A stretch of DNA of 64,000 nt from Orychophragmus violaceus (GCA_030180135.1 CM058240.1:1369001-1433000); one strand, 5' to 3'. Shown: positions 41,803-54,946, counted from the stretch's first letter. The notes: generated from the letters alone by a model not told the origin. Program-made: numbers and translations.

Positions 41803-43900
41803 TGAGAAGGAGGGAAATGAGATTTTGCAGAGGTTTTGTTTTGGAGTTTATAGGATGAAGTGTGACACTGTGATACAGAGGTATTTATACCAAAGTTTTT
41901 TTTTTTAAGAAATGGGAGACGAGTGGGCAGCTGTAGTCTGTAGTAGCAAAGGTGTCAATTTCATAAAGGGTGTTTGACAGCCTGTAAAGGTTCTTCAAGT
42001 GTGACGTGGTTAGTCTCCATAACGTGTATTAAATTTTAAGTGATGCTTAGCCGATAAATTTGTTATTAGTTGGTTATTAAAAGGAAGCTTTTTATATTAA
42101 ATCTTTTTTTTTTTGTCAAAGTAGATTATAATGATTTTTTTTTCATCTGAATGATTTTTATATTAAACATAATAAATTATAGTAGAAAATTAAGTTGGAA
42201 CAAATCAAAGTTAAAAGTCCAAAAAAATTACGGAAACCAAAGTTCTATATAATTTTAAAAAGAAAAAAAAATCAGAAGATCTAAATTTTTGGAACCGAAC
42301 AAAAAGAGAAATCCGAACGAACTATTACAATCGAAACAAAACTAACAAGACTAACCGAAAATCTGAGATTTCGGATAATCATTGAGATAATGAAAGGCAC
42401 AAAATAAAGCAATAGATTCAGATAAATTGATAATCAACCAAATAATCATATATAAGAATCTACAATTTAAAATCATCTAAATTTTCACATATAAAGTATA
42501 GATCACGAACTATCCATTCACACATAATTTAACTTTATATGAAGTAACTGACAAATTTATAGAAAAACATGCTTATTCAATCAATCTGAAAAACAATTGA
42601 AGGATTATTTTTTTTTTTTAAGAATCACGAGACATAAAAAACAGATTATAATTTATCTCAAAATCTAAAATAAAACTGTAAAAACTCAAAATTAGCAACC
42701 ATTGTCAACAACCAACAATAAAAATCCTAGGGATAACCAAAACCAAAAGTCCTAAGCTAACAAGGACATGTTTTATTGAATCTAGAAAATGCAATTTAAA
42801 TATATATATGTATATATATATGATTATTTATATATATATCAATATTGAGAAATAAAACTAAAGTAAATTGAATTTATGAATATGAATTCTTTCAAGCTGT
42901 CACATACTCAAAAGTCATATCTATTAAAATTTGTATTGAAGTTTATGAATACAAACCGAGTATAGTGTAAGCGCAAAAGCCCATTCTAAATTTAAATGCA
43001 GGAATTCATTATAAAATACAGCTCAATACTAAATGTTTAAAAAGGCAGCTATAAATTAGATCAACTGGTTATTTTAAAAAGTGGTTGTAGTTGATCTGAT
43101 TTTGATACCAAGATACATTGATTCAACATGTATATAGTCAAAAACCATATTTCAATTTAAGAGATGGACAAGAAAACTAACAACTTTTAATTTTTTAAGT
43201 GCTAAAAAGATATTTTATATATCATTCTATCATCATATTTCTATTTTTTTTTTTAAGTTCAACTAATTGAAACAGTCATAAATCTGGCCATCCACATTGT
43301 TTACTTGTTTCTCCTTAAGTAAAAACACATGCCAACAAATATATCTTTTAACCAGCCAATACTTACGTTTTAATACCACCTTCTAAAAGCTTTCATTAAC
43401 TCTATTTCGATTCATTGCATCATGGGTGACGCCTAGCGTCGGTCCTAAGGTTTCAAAGACTAGAAAAGGCCACTTTTAAAAATGAAAATATATAAAAATA
43501 TACCATTTTATATAAATCCTATCAATTATCCGATTAGTTTCGAAGAAACATATTGGAATGCTATAGAGTGGACCGACTACCATTTTACTTTATATTAAGT
43601 TTAGAATGCATGCTTCCGACTATTGTTAGAAGATAATCAAATTGCATGTTACAGAACTATCATGTTAACTGCTACTGAACTATCATGTTAACTACTTCGG
43701 CCAAACTGGATTTAAGTCTATATTTTCCACATAATCATATTTTTATATTTAGTGAGAATCCAATCTGAGGAGAGAAAATGTAACATTTGAAGATTTGAAC
43801 ATTGAATAGACCCAGAACCATGAATTAATCCTTGAAGCTTTTACCATTACACTAAAAGCATGGGCCTTTCCGTCCAAAGACCTGCTCTAGTCATGCCAGG

Positions 43901-44460
43901 TAGGCTTGGACGTTTGGGTACCCGTTCGGGTTCGGTTTGGGTTTTTCGGGTTTTCGGGTTTTCGGGTCTAGGCATATAAGATCCATTCGGGTATTTTATA
44001 ATTTCGGTTCGGGTTCGGTTCGGTTCCATTCGGGTTCGGTTCGGGTTCGGGTTCGGGTACCCATAAAATCATAAAACAAAAACAAAAATTGGTTAATTTG
44101 AACAAAAAATTGTTAAAATGAGACAAATATAACAAAAAATTTTGTATATTTTATTTATTTTGGGTATTTTAGCTATTTTGATATAAAACTAACTAATATA
44201 TATGAATTTGTAATTATAGTTTTAAATAATTATGTTATGTTAAGTCTAAATATAATTAATATTTTGGATATATAATTGTAGTTCGGATATTTCGGGTACC
44301 CATTCAGTTCTCGGTTCGGATCGGGTTCGGTTTCGATTCTTCGGGTATAGAGGTTTAGGACCCATTCGGATATTTTGTCGGTTCGGGTTCGGATTCGGTT
44401 CCTCTTTTTCGGTTCGGATTCGGTTCGGTATTTTGGTTCCGGATTTTTTGCCTAGCCCTA
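43901..44460. mobile_element. hAT-type CCGAACC family, copy 8 (complete)
   Basis: A 560-bp element starts TAGGCTTGGACG and ends TGCCTAGCCCTA, so the ends are imperfect inverted repeats of TAGGGCTAGGC type. Perfect 8-bp direct repeats ATGCCAGG flank it (43893-43900 and 44461-44468). The interior is dense CGGGTTCGGTTCGG at both ends with an AT-rich middle. This is the clearest evidence that the family is hAT. Confidence 0.9.
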
Positions 44461-46022
44461 ATGCCAGGCGATCTTGAAACGCCACAAATAAACTGAACAG
44501 TAATTAATTGTTAGGCCGTATTAGAAGAAGTCATTACGCGTTTCAAAGCTTAAATCAACACCTTTATAAAACTATTGATTAGTTGTGTATTTATTTAGGG
44601 AAGGTTCCTTATGGAATTGAAGGGCGCCACTGAATTCGAGAAAGGGACAAGGAACCTGATACCGTGTGATGATCGTTTTACTTGGGGGAGGTCCCTCCCA
44701 CACGGCTCTACCTTTGGTTTCTGCGGGGACCACCACATGAGCCATACGTATTTTAGTGTATATAAATACTATACATTGTACAATTATATAGACTTATAAA
44801 TAGTTTACGTATAAATATAGAAAAATACGGTGCACTTGACACTTGAGTAGTCGGTCGTGTAGCTAGTGCAATAAGATACGCCTCTACGATGCGTACGAAC
44901 CAAACCCTTATTATTACAGTCCATTATTGGCCTTTTACATCGTTAGGGCCCACTCCTTGTTTCTTTTCCCCCTTTATACCTTTTCCTTTATTTTGAAAAC
45001 TCTCTTTAATGATCATATTTTGGAATATTATGTACTGAAACTTCAATACTTTTTTGTGTTACAAAATTTTTAAGTAACTATAACTTATAAGGTGATGCAA
45101 AAAAGTATATTCCGCAGTGATTTTTTCCTCGGAGTTCATGTTTCTGCATCTAAAAAAATGGTGCATTTTTTTTGCCATCGTTAAGTCACCATTTAGTCGC
45201 TAAACAATATATAAGAAATATACTTGAGAGGTTTTCTCTCAATCTGATGATAGTCACCGACATAAGAAATGCTTTTACACATGAAAAATAGGTGTTTGTG
45301 ACTCAGATACGGAAAAGAAAAAATTTTGAATTTAAGTTTTGAATGGTAACATCGGTCACAACTGATTAAATATCTATGAACTAAACTATTTTATTTTTGG
45401 ATGGATATATTTCGTTGCGGATTAAAAACAGTGAATAATAAATAAAAACGATTTAGAATATTCATGAACTAATATCATTAATCTATTTTAATCGTAATTA
45501 CCATTCAAAGTTTTAGTTTTCTAAACGAAGGTGAACTCACAGCCATTAGATCTTTCATCATTTTCTTTTGGCGTTATGGCTGAAAACAAACGAGGGTAAA
45601 CGACGTCACTTGTCAGAAGTACTCCAGAGTGATAGGATTCGAAGCAATCCACTTAGCTCTCTACGATTTTGTTGACACGTTCAACTACGATTTTGGTTTG
45701 CGATAGTAAAACAATTCTGAAAACAAAAATATATAGGCACATATTGTATTTAAAATGTGGCTAAATCGAATTAAATCATTTGCATACGGTATTTTGTACA
45801 ATGATGATACATCGTGCAATCTATCTTTTACATGTTTACATTTTGAGTAGAGAATATGGCCACGTACGTGTAAAAGAGAAGGCGAAGGAGTCTCACGTGC
45901 GCATGGGGAATTGCGTGCGGAAAGAGACAAAAACAGTGGTGAAAAAAGAGTTGTGTCGTAATTGCTATGCATTGTCAAATTACAACAACATCAAGGAGGG
46001 CCAAATAAAGAGTAGATATTTC

Positions 46023-46257
46023 GGATACGATTGGTGAACAAAAACGGAACAGTTAGTTTAGTGGTTAGCGGAAGTGGTAAGCGGTTGAATAGTGCAAAGC
46101 TGTAAGTGAGAGCTGTTAGTGAAAGCTGTTACAGAAAGCATTAACAAAAAGCTGAAAGTAACCGTTTTTACTGTAGCTTTTAAAACGTTTTGGTGATTGG
46201 TAACAAACAAAACGGTAAACTTCTAACGCTTTTACTATTGTGTCACCAATCAGAGCC
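46023..46257 (+). mobile_element. PIF/Harbinger-like MITE, GATTGGTGA family, copy C (complete)
   Basis: A 235-bp element starts GGATACGATTGGTGA and ends TCACCAATCAGAGCC. TTC flanks both ends (46020-46022 and 46258-46260). The interior has GTGGTTAGCGGAAGTGG, GCGGTTGAATAGTGCAAAG and GAAAGTAACCGTTTTTACTG, shared with the other three copies. Confidence 0.8.
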
Positions 46258-46984
46258 TTCATGAAATTGGAAAATAATTTGACCTGATTGCATGGTGTGG
46301 AAGGTACTTTGATTTTTTTTTTTCTTTTTTTTTTTAATAACTACGAAAATTTATTAAACTATGGTTTTTCTTATCATTAAAATGTTTAAAAATGACCAAA
46401 TGAAAATGGTTAGATTTGACCAGAACGTAGCTAAATATCTTTTTGTTGCATGTAAGCAAGATATTTCGATTTTTTTTTTTTTTTTTTGTAAGGGACCATG
46501 CATATATTTTAAGAATAATTTCCGTATATATGGGGAATTAGTCAACAGAGTTGGCCGACTCGATCTAGAATTATTATTTATTTTGCATAATTGTATAATT
46601 ATTTACGAATGTAAAAATGCACATTCCTCTCCAATTCCTAACTTTGACTTCTTCTTTTTTCCGTCTAAATATTTTTCATTTATAACAAGGATCAATTACA
46701 TTTTTGGGATACGATTTTAGAATACATTTTTGGAATACTAAAACCGCCTATCAAACAACGATATCGGAGACAAGAGCCCAAACAAAAAAGACGAATTTAA
46801 ACAGAAACAATAGCTAAACATGAATATAGCAGAAACCGAGGCGCCACAGACATAGATCACGATCAGTCAGACAAAGCACTTAGGGAACAATGATCTCATG
46901 AGACGAGAACAAACCGAAGAAGCATCCAATGTCGAAATTATTGAGGTTGATCCACCGACGCTCTGAAAAGGCTAACCCAATACA

Positions 46985-47760
46985 TTTTTTTAATCAACAA
47001 TATCATTTATCATTTGAAATTACAAATGGACCGAGATACATAGTAATGATGTTCAGACGAAAACACTAATGGGCCGAAGCCTATCTAAAAAGAAAACGTG
47101 GCAGAAAAAACTACAGACTAGAGAAAGCGGAACCACGTGTCACCCTAAGGTAGCCACCATCATGCAACACCGCCAATTCAGGAGAAAAAGCTGCCGGTCA
47201 TCATGACCCAAATTTATGCGCTATCACCAAAACCATATGCCGACCATGCTTCTGATAGAAGAGTCACTGGGAGACAATCGCCTAGAAATGAGCACTGCTT
47301 GCGTATTCAACGAAACCGACCAACACTGAGGAAGCTCCGCCGCTGCACGGACACTAACCCAAACATTGCCCATTATGATGCTCTTCTCCATAGAGTCGAT
47401 GGAAGCTTGAAAGAAATTACTCCACCGAGAAATTAGAGATCGCGATTGAAAGTTGAAGATAATCGATGTTTCCAGTGAGAAAAGAAGTACACCAGAGCAA
47501 GATCAAAAGTCTCTCAAACGTGAGATCCGTTAAAGAAACCAGAAAATCCGATTTTAATCGGAACTATTCAATCGGCACTTGCTGGATTATTGAAACCACC
47601 TAAGAGAAGCGGATAAAAAACGGCCATACGAAGCCGAAGTTCTAGTGAACAAAAATTATAGACATATCAAACAGCTGACACACTGGCGTGGCTAAGGGAA
47701 CTCACACCAGTGGCAGGAGAAAGACGGAAATCGCAAAGAAGAGAGAGAGAGATAGTTGTT
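46985..47760 (-). repeat. Unclassified non-coding retroposon-like block
   Basis: Moderate-GC, non-coding sequence follows a T-run at the left, as if it were a poly-A retroposon on the minus strand. The ORF at 47203-47436 has no recognisable domain. I could not find flanking direct repeats, so identity and edges are uncertain. Sadhu-type or decayed LINE sequence are candidates. Confidence 0.3.
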
Positions 47761-48086
47761 TTGTCATTTTAGCTCGTCTTATATTATAGTAACATATAAA
47801 TTATATAATCTCTCATTTTTTGCTTTACGTGACAAAGGAATAAATATCCATTGTGTAACATGATTAGTACTCTCATAATATTTCTCAACTTTGTAGATCA
47901 CTCGACACCAATCTTACTACTAATCAAGGAAACCTCATATTTTTGCTACATTATTTCATAGCTTTATTTAAACAAAGAAGAGACTTGTTTGCTGTAGACA
48001 TCCCACTACATGATACATATAAATAGAAAAAGAAGTAGGTGTAAATGTGGAAAACATTTCCGATTTATTTGTTTTCAAAACACCCT

Positions 48087-50327
48087 TCAGAGCACAAACT
48101 TTGTCGAGTATATATCGAATTTCTCTGATGATGTTAGCAGTGGCTCCTGCAAGCAACTCATGAAGAAAAAAATATTAAACATTCAGACTAAATGCAAGTT
48201 TCGGATGTACAAGTTTAATTACATACCGACGACTCATCAGAGCTTGGGTAGTTCCCATCAGAGGTGAGGCGAGACTGAGCCTCGCGTATCGCAGAACATA
48301 TAAGGTTAAACAGGTGACCATACGTAGGTGCTGGTCCAGCGGTCTTCACTGCGTTTATGAAGCTATAAGTCATGGCTCCTGCGTTCTTTCCCGTGAACAC
48401 CTGCAACAGCACAATGATCCAGTTAACATATTAGAGAGGTATTTTTTTTTTTGGTCACCTACGCTTCTAAAACTAAGTCAAAATAGGCCGGGCATTTCAG
48501 TTTCCGGTTTCTGTGTGGGAAAAGAAAATCTGATAGATTATGACTTTTTTTCACCGCATGTTGAGACGCTCATAGCATCATTAGCTCGGATTTTGGCCAA
48601 CCGCGTGCGGTAACACACGGTACACCAGCTTCCATCCCATATCCTCGAGAAGAAGGAGAGACGGCGATTTGTGACTTATAAGCGAAAACATTTGATTTTG
48701 TATCCTAAATCTTTTAGTAAGGGTGTCGGCCACTAAATTATCAGCTAATGTGAAATAGAGAGGTATTGTATGATTATGAAATTATAAGTGTCTTTTAAAA
48801 CATACAGGAGTGTAACCACTGGCTTCATGATCATCACAAGCACTGAAACAGAAAGCTCCTCCACCATTTGTTCCTTTGTAAGTTCTCCCGAGTGTTTGAT
48901 GTTCCCAATCATAAGAACCATTCCTGATTTTTCACACACACACAAGTTTTTTTTAAAGATTTGGTCAAGTAGAATTGAGCAGAAAGCTTTTGTAGTGTAC
49001 CTCTTCATCCTGCAAACGGAGGGTAAATCAAAGACAGTCCCACTGTTACAGGCATCAATCACAGCGTGAAGCTTAGCTCCATGGACTAGTGGCCTCACGA
49101 GTATCTTGTTAATCTCGTCATCGATGATTTTTCCTTCTGTCTCATGATCCAAAGGGACCAAGGCTTCATCTTGACCGTCGACCTCGTCTCCATCGTAGTC
49201 CTTCTGCTGAGCTCCATGACCAGAGTAATGAAACACAAGTGAGTCCATTGCTCTGTTTCCTTCAACTAACCATCTCATTGCCTTTCTAATGTTTCTCTTC
49301 GTCGGTATCTTCTGCGGACAAGCTTCATCTTCTGCAACAACATCAAACATTCATCATCAGGAATTTTCGCGAAGGGAACAAAGAAATTGGCTTTAGAGAA
49401 CTAGGGTGGACAAAATATTCGAACACAATCTGAAAATTAGTATTAAACTGAAACCGAAACCGACAAAATACCCGAACAGATCCTATAATCCTATATCCGA
49501 ACTGAATCGAAAACCAAATGGATACCGAAATACTTGAAATATAATTATATATCCACAAATATTAATAATACTTAAAATAATTAAAATATCCAAAATTACA
49601 ATTATAAATCTGAAATATCAGTTTATTTGAAGATTAAAATAATTGAAATATTCAAAATAATTTAATATTATAAAATTTTCAAATATAGTTGTCAAAATTT
49701 AACCAAAACTTATTCAAATTTAACTATTTTTTTATTCGTTTTTATATTTTGGGTATACGAACCCGGATGAAATCGAATCAAATCAAACCGAAATTCTAAA
49801 ATATCTGAACGGTTTTATATTTTTAAACCTGAAAACCCGAAAACTCCAAACAGAACCTGGATAGATACCCGAACATCCATCCGCAAGAAAACAGAAAAAG
49901 AACAACCTGTGAGCATGAGAATAGAGTCAATAGGGAAACCCATCTGCTGAACCAAGAAACATCTCATGGACTTTGCATCACTGATGCAACCTTTCAAGCT
50001 ATAGCTTTTTCCCCTATAGTTAACGCCGCATAAAACCGCTCTCTTCTTCCCAAACGGCGAGGGAAGAGGCTCGAGCAACCTAGGCGGTGGTGGTGGTGGC
50101 AGCTGAGCCATCATCTGTGGCAGTTGTTGTTGTTGTTGTTGTTGTTGTCGATGTTGTCTACGTAGCTGTTGAAGTCCATAACGCATGCGGTTCGCACTGC
50201 GCACTGCTTCCACGAACGATTGGAGCTGCGTGCCGGTATGGCAGGTTGAGCATTGGACAGCACCGACCCCCGGTTGAGCCCACACCCATCTACCGCAACG
50301 GCACTGTGCTTCTATCAGGCTAGCCAT
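48087..50327 (-). CDS. MC3: Type I metacaspase MC3
   Basis: complement(join(48087..48146, 48227..48400, 48806..48923, 49001..49331, 49907..50327)) gives 367 residues; Arabidopsis MC3 has about 362. All five exons join in phase with GT-AG introns. An LSD1-type zinc finger is at the N-terminus (CRCGRWVWAQPG...CSTC), followed by a Gln run of eight and a Pro-rich linker, features of type I enzymes. The p20 domain has GKKRAVLCGVNYRG, the catalytic His in FHYSGHG and the catalytic Cys in DACNSGT. The p10-like part is GAFCFSACDDHEASGYTPVFTGKNAGAMTYSF. Metacaspases cleave after Arg/Lys in a calcium-dependent way. Intron 1 contains hAT copy 9. A TATAAAA box lies near 50391. Synteny supports At5g64240. 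Confidence 0.93.
49402..49882. mobile_element. hAT-type CCGAACC family, copy 9 (MC3 intron 1)
   Basis: The block starts TAGGGTGGACAAAATATTCG and ends near CCCGAACATCCATCC. Termini resemble the family (TAGGGTGGAC versus TAGGGCTGGGC). The interior is degenerate with weaker CCGAAC content, so this looks like an older copy. Confidence 0.6.
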
Positions 50328-51268
50328 GATTGAGGTCTGTTTTGTTTGTTTGTTTGTTTTGCTACATCAAATGCATTTGATCGATAGAGATTTTATAGAT
50401 AGATTACGAGGTTGTTGTTTATGTTTTGACCACGTATAATTAGGTCCAATTATTAGTACCCAACCATGTTATGTGAATCAATTCGGAAACAGTATTTCGG
50501 TACGTTCAACGGAACATGATTCTCTGAAGGACATTCAACTTTGATTTGGTTGATCTCTCTTGCTTGTATATGATCAACACCACGTTCTTGTGTTTTTGCT
50601 TGAAAGTTTATTCTGTTTCACTTTTTCTTTTTAAGTCTCACAATTTCGTAGGTTGCAAACTAACGGAATATGATTCCTCTGTTTTTTTCCTTAAAAAAAT
50701 CTAAGCTTAATATAGAAAAATAAACGTGTGAAAAAAACTAATAATATTTGGAAATGAAATTTTCGTTTCCGGATTCCGTTGCTAATCGTATCCAGAAGAG
50801 TGTTTGTGGAATTAGTAGCGGTTTTTCTTGTCGGATTATGAAATCTTGATTCATTAGATAAAAGAGATTCTTATAGTTTATAGAAATTTATGTTATTGTT
50901 CGGTGGATCGTGGACGGCAACATTAAATCTCGCTCAAATATCTTCAAAATTTGTTGAGTTGGTTTGTTATTGCTAAGCCTCAAATTTACATTAAATTATG
51001 TTTGTTTTGTTGTATGTTTTTCTTCCTTTTCATAGGGTTTTGTTTCTCGAGATTTTTTTTTCCTTTTTCATTAGTTTTGTTTCCAAAGATATTCAGTTAT
51101 TCTGCTGACTCATTTTTCTTCTTTTGGATTTAGCTTCTGGAAATGGGATACTATATCTTCTTCGGTTGATTTATGTATTTTAACTTTGTATTTAATCTCG
51201 TTTAATCAATATAATTCAGACAAAAAAAAATGGAAATGAAAATGAAGATGGATACTAATAGAATCAAC
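50328..51268. other. MC3 promoter and AT-rich spacer
   Basis: A TTTGTTTG microsatellite sits just upstream of the MC3 start and a TATAAAA-like box near 50391. The rest is T-rich with no coding sequence. Confidence 0.45.
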
Positions 51269-52748
51269 GCCAAGTGACTTGGTCTTTTTTCGCTAAAGGA
51301 TTTTCATTAATGCACCGATATTACACCACGATAAAACCAAAGCCGGTGAGATATCCACCTCTCGGAAAACATAAGCTAACGGATAAAGGCCATCCCTAAA
51401 ACCAAGAGCCGGCGGATAAACAGATATCCCCGAAGACAAAGATAATAAGCAAACAAAATAAAACTGAACAAACATAAAAACCTAGCCAGTACAAGTTAGT
51501 CCAACTAATAAGCAGCACAGATCAGATCCAAACAAGCAGACTAGACATCAAAGAGGTAGTAACCACCACACATCAAGAGAGAGAATAAGCGTACACATGA
51601 AGTAGAGAATTATTGAGGTTGAGCTATCAACACTCTTTATATTGTTCCTCCGATAGGAGCCACGAATAAATCGTATGCAGACAAACCAAGGAAGACGAAG
51701 GACCATCGGTTACCATTCGCCAGCGACAGACTAGATGCGAAAGGGCCAAAGCCCCAATCCCTATAAGGTTGGGCCGAAGAACCCTTGCTAAAGGTAGAAG
51801 ACCAAAAGCAGAAGATAAGGAAGAGAACTGCATGATCTATACCGAAGCATCCAACAACAAGGAAGAGCACACTCTCAAAGCACAGAAAATCACCACCCGA
51901 ATCTACAGAAACGATAGCATCACAACCAAAACCGAAGATGACTGGCTCACCGAGCTAACCTGAAAAGCTAGCCACATAACGCACACCCACAAGGCTGAAA
52001 CTCTTAGTAGATCAAACCAGAACCACCACATAGCCAAGACTAACCAATACTACCTAACCAAACCTAACCAACCCAAAACAACAAAAACCAACAACCTTAC
52101 AGCCAACTCACCCGCCATTGACGACTGCAAAAAGCCCAGGAGAAACCGGCCCGACTGAAAAAAACGAGAACGACACGACTCGGAAAGTCGGCTAAACCAC
52201 CAGACGACGCCGCCAGGACCAACTCACCACACGCCAGAGCCAAGCCTCCATGCTCTTGAACCACACAGCATTGCACAAACAATGAACCTTCTCGACGAAT
52301 AATTAACCACACAGATGACGACCCACCACCGCCACAACAGAGAGTTTAACTCTGGCCACCACCAGAAGAGCCTGGAGGAGAACGCCGTAGACCTAACAGA
52401 CGCAAAATAGGGGAGGAAGCAACAAGAGCAAACACGCCGCCACAGAAGCTACAATCCCGTCCTTGGAGAGCCCCTTCACCAAGGTAATCATCGTAATCGA
52501 GAAGTAATCTCCTAAATATCCGTTGGGAATAGACTTAAAGGATGATGTTGGGGGAGAAAGAGGGGGTGTTGCTAGCTCGGTAGACGCACAGGCGCGGGTT
52601 CCGGTCCTATGGCTTTTCTGGAGTGACTATAAAGGAACAACGCAAAAGGCCCTCCCCAACTCCGGCGAGGAGCGCCGGTCACATAGAAGTCTGCCTCGAT
52701 ATCTGTGCCTGGGAGAAATATTAGGACGAGTGCCAAGTGACTTGGTCT
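51269..52748 (-). mobile_element. Non-coding retroposon with 17-bp target duplication
   Basis: The element at 51286-52731 is flanked by identical 17-bp direct repeats GCCAAGTGACTTGGTCT (51269-51285 and 52732-52748). On the minus strand it ends in ATTAATGAAAATCCTTTAGCG plus a short A-run, the style of plant LINE 3' ends. The 1.45 kb interior is GC-richer than its surroundings and has no frame longer than about 80 codons and no RT or RNase H motif. It is either a non-autonomous retroposon (Sadhu-like or LINE-mobilised) or an insertion of a non-coding transcript. Confidence 0.75.
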
Positions 52749-53033
52749 AACTGATGTAATAAAATAGTCCCTAGTATTTAGGAAATGGAGACTCTGTTTC
52801 AACAGAGTGATTGAATAAAACAGAGAAACGGATGCTTTGTTTTGCTATACAATTAGAAGTGTAGAACTCGTCTATAGTTTTTTTTCCTCTTTTGTTTTCT
52901 TACTATTGTTTGCTTTTGGTTTGGCTTGATCACAACAAACTATTTTCAATACACATTAAATGTGTTTTCCTTACCTACTGACAACAACTGATGTTTGGAT
53001 TCTTGGAAACCCCCATATGAAATATCTAATTCT

Positions 53034-54946
53034 TTATGCTTTGGGTTTGTGAATATCATCACAATGTGAGAGCAAAAGCTGGCGAGAAGAATGACACCAA
53101 CGAACATAAGAGCTGTTGAGATCAGGCCAGTCAGAAGAGGAGCAGCTTGTGTAATGGTGAAGCCAAAGTGATAGAACTTGTTCTTGTTCCTCTTCTTTCA
53201 GCTCTGATATCATCTTCTCCAACACTTTCTCTAGCTCTGCTCTTTCCGCGCTTCTCAAAACCGGTTTATCCGCTCCGTTGCTGGCACGACACAGCAATGG
53301 AAGCCACGAGATAAGCATCTTCTTCTTTATCTCTTCTCCTGCTGCTTCTCCTCCTCCGGCTTCTTTGAACAACAAGGCTTCACATAAAGAAAACCCACAC
53401 GTAAGAAGTTAAGGATCCAAATCATCAGAACAAGACAATACAAAAGTGGTAAAAGCATTCGGGTAACCATTCGGTTATTCTGGATTTCCAGATTTTCAGA
53501 TTTACAATAATAAAACCGTTCGGTGTTTCCAATTTTCAAATCGGGTTCGGCTAGGTTTTATGCGGGTTCAATTCAGATACCCAAAAATTATATGAAAAAC
53601 TCAAAAAACTACTAAAAAAATCTGAAAATATTAAATTAACCAAAAATCCCATAAGAAATATACCCAAATTATCTAAAAATATACAAAACTCAGAAAATAT
53701 TTGTGCTACCATAAAAATAAAACTACACAAAAATACTCGAAAATATCAGAATTATGCGAAATTAGTCGAAACTTCAGATTATTTCGAGTATTCTTTCGAT
53801 TCGGTTCAATATTACATGATATCCCAAATACCTAGACTTAAGTCATATTCAAATATAATTTTTCGAACAAAATCGGATCATCATTAAGTTTTTCGGATCA
53901 TATTCAAATCAGATTTTGTATTCAGTTACAACGCCCAGTCCTAATATTACCAAAACAAACAAAAATGAATATTTTGTATTCAGTTACAAAGAGTATCATC
54001 ATGTTTCTTATTGTTCTCTTCTTCATTCTAAATGGGTAAGATACTATTCTATTTACTCTATTTAGGAAAAGAGTTATAAAAAAAAAAGACAACGTATTTT
54101 GTTTTCAGACAGCAAATCTAATGAAAAAAAGACAGTAATAATAATATAGCAGAGAGCCAGAGAAAAGAAAGGAATCTTACCAGAAATTTGGACCATAGAA
54201 CATTGAAGCCTTGGTTCAGACCAAAGAGCGAGCCAAGCCAAGTTAGAAGCCGAAGCCCATTTCTCAACTGCTTCATCTACGAATCCATAAACCGACATAT
54301 TCTCCGCCAACCAAAGCAGCTCCGCCGCCAGCTTCTCAGCCATTTCCGCCGATTGATCCGTCGTCTCTTCTCCACCCCAACTTGTGAATCCATCTCCAAC
54401 AGCTCTAACCGCAGCTCTCACCACCCGGTTCAATCCACTTCGAATCGGTTCACCCGTATCTCTCCGGTTCCGCTCAACCGCCGTTTCTAACCGGCCTAAG
54501 GTTCTACGAAACGACGCGTTTAAAACCCTACGGTTCAAATCAAACAAGGCGAACGAGTTTTGTCGGTGATTCTCGTCGATTAGTCTCTCCGCTAAGGATC
54601 TAACAACTTCGTACTTTCTAGAATTCACCGGAATTTCATTCATAGCCGAGAGTAACTGCCAGATGGCTCGACCGATTCCAGATTCTGACGCGCAATCGCC
54701 GATCTCGAGCTTCTTCTCCGCCGTGAATTTGAAACCTCTCTTCGGATTAGGGTTTGCGAAGGAGACAAGTGAAGGAATCGTGCGTAAGAAGAAGAGGAAA
54801 CAGGTGACTAGAAATAGACGGAGTTTCTCGAGGAGCTTCGAGTTTCCGGAGATTTGGAGGAGAGATTCATCGGCGAAAACGACGACGGCGATGATGATGT
54901 TGCGGAGGAGCTGAGGAACTACAGCGGCTGATGATAGCTTTTCCAT
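53034..54946 (-). CDS. Plant-specific protein of unknown function (At5g64230-like)
   Basis: complement(join(53034..53377, 54181..54946)) gives 369 residues in two exons, phase-matched across a GT-AG intron. The N-terminus has hydrophobic stretches (NIIIAVVVFADESLL and FLVTCFLFFLRTIPSLV) that could anchor it in a membrane. The remainder is helical and includes EKLAAELLWLAENMSVYGFVDEAV, WASASNLAWLALWSEPRLQ, AERAELEKVLEKMISELKEEEQEQVLSLWLHH and SSSDWPDLNSSYVRWC. I recognise the same layout in Arabidopsis At5g64230, which has been labelled 1,8-cineole synthase. It has no terpene synthase DDxxD motif, so that label is unsupported by sequence. It resembles the C-terminal helical half of some plant BTB proteins. 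The intron carries hAT copy 10. Confidence 0.85.
53443..53943. mobile_element. hAT-type CCGAACC family, copy 10 (intron of At5g64230-like gene)
   Basis: The left part reads GCATTCGGGTAACCATTCGG and the right end CGCCCAGTCCTA, the inverse of TAGGACTGGGCG, a good family terminus. The left terminus is degenerate and no target duplication is seen. Confidence 0.65.

Larger units (their letters stand above)
41803..48086. other. Gene-poor 6.3 kb between EXL2 and MC3
   Basis: After the EXL2 promoter the region is AT-rich and contains hAT copy 8 (43901-44460), MITE copy C (46023-46257) and an unclassified retroposon-like block (~46985-47760). In Arabidopsis, as I recall, a nitronate monooxygenase/2-nitropropane dioxygenase-like gene (At5g64250) sits at this point. 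No open frame here resembles a TIM-barrel oxidase. Confidence 0.6.

Noticed and set aside
43901..44460. CGGTTCGG runs read as a tandem satellite or CRISPR-like array
   Set aside because: Spacing is irregular, there are defined ends and 8-bp target duplications, and this is a plant nuclear sequence; a transposon explains it.
44611..44799. 62-codon ORF next to hAT copy 8
   Set aside because: No known motif, atypical composition and no supporting splice or promoter context.
47203..47436. 77-codon ORF suggesting a small gene
   Set aside because: No recognisable domain, no ortholog remembered at this place, and it sits in repeat-like non-coding sequence.
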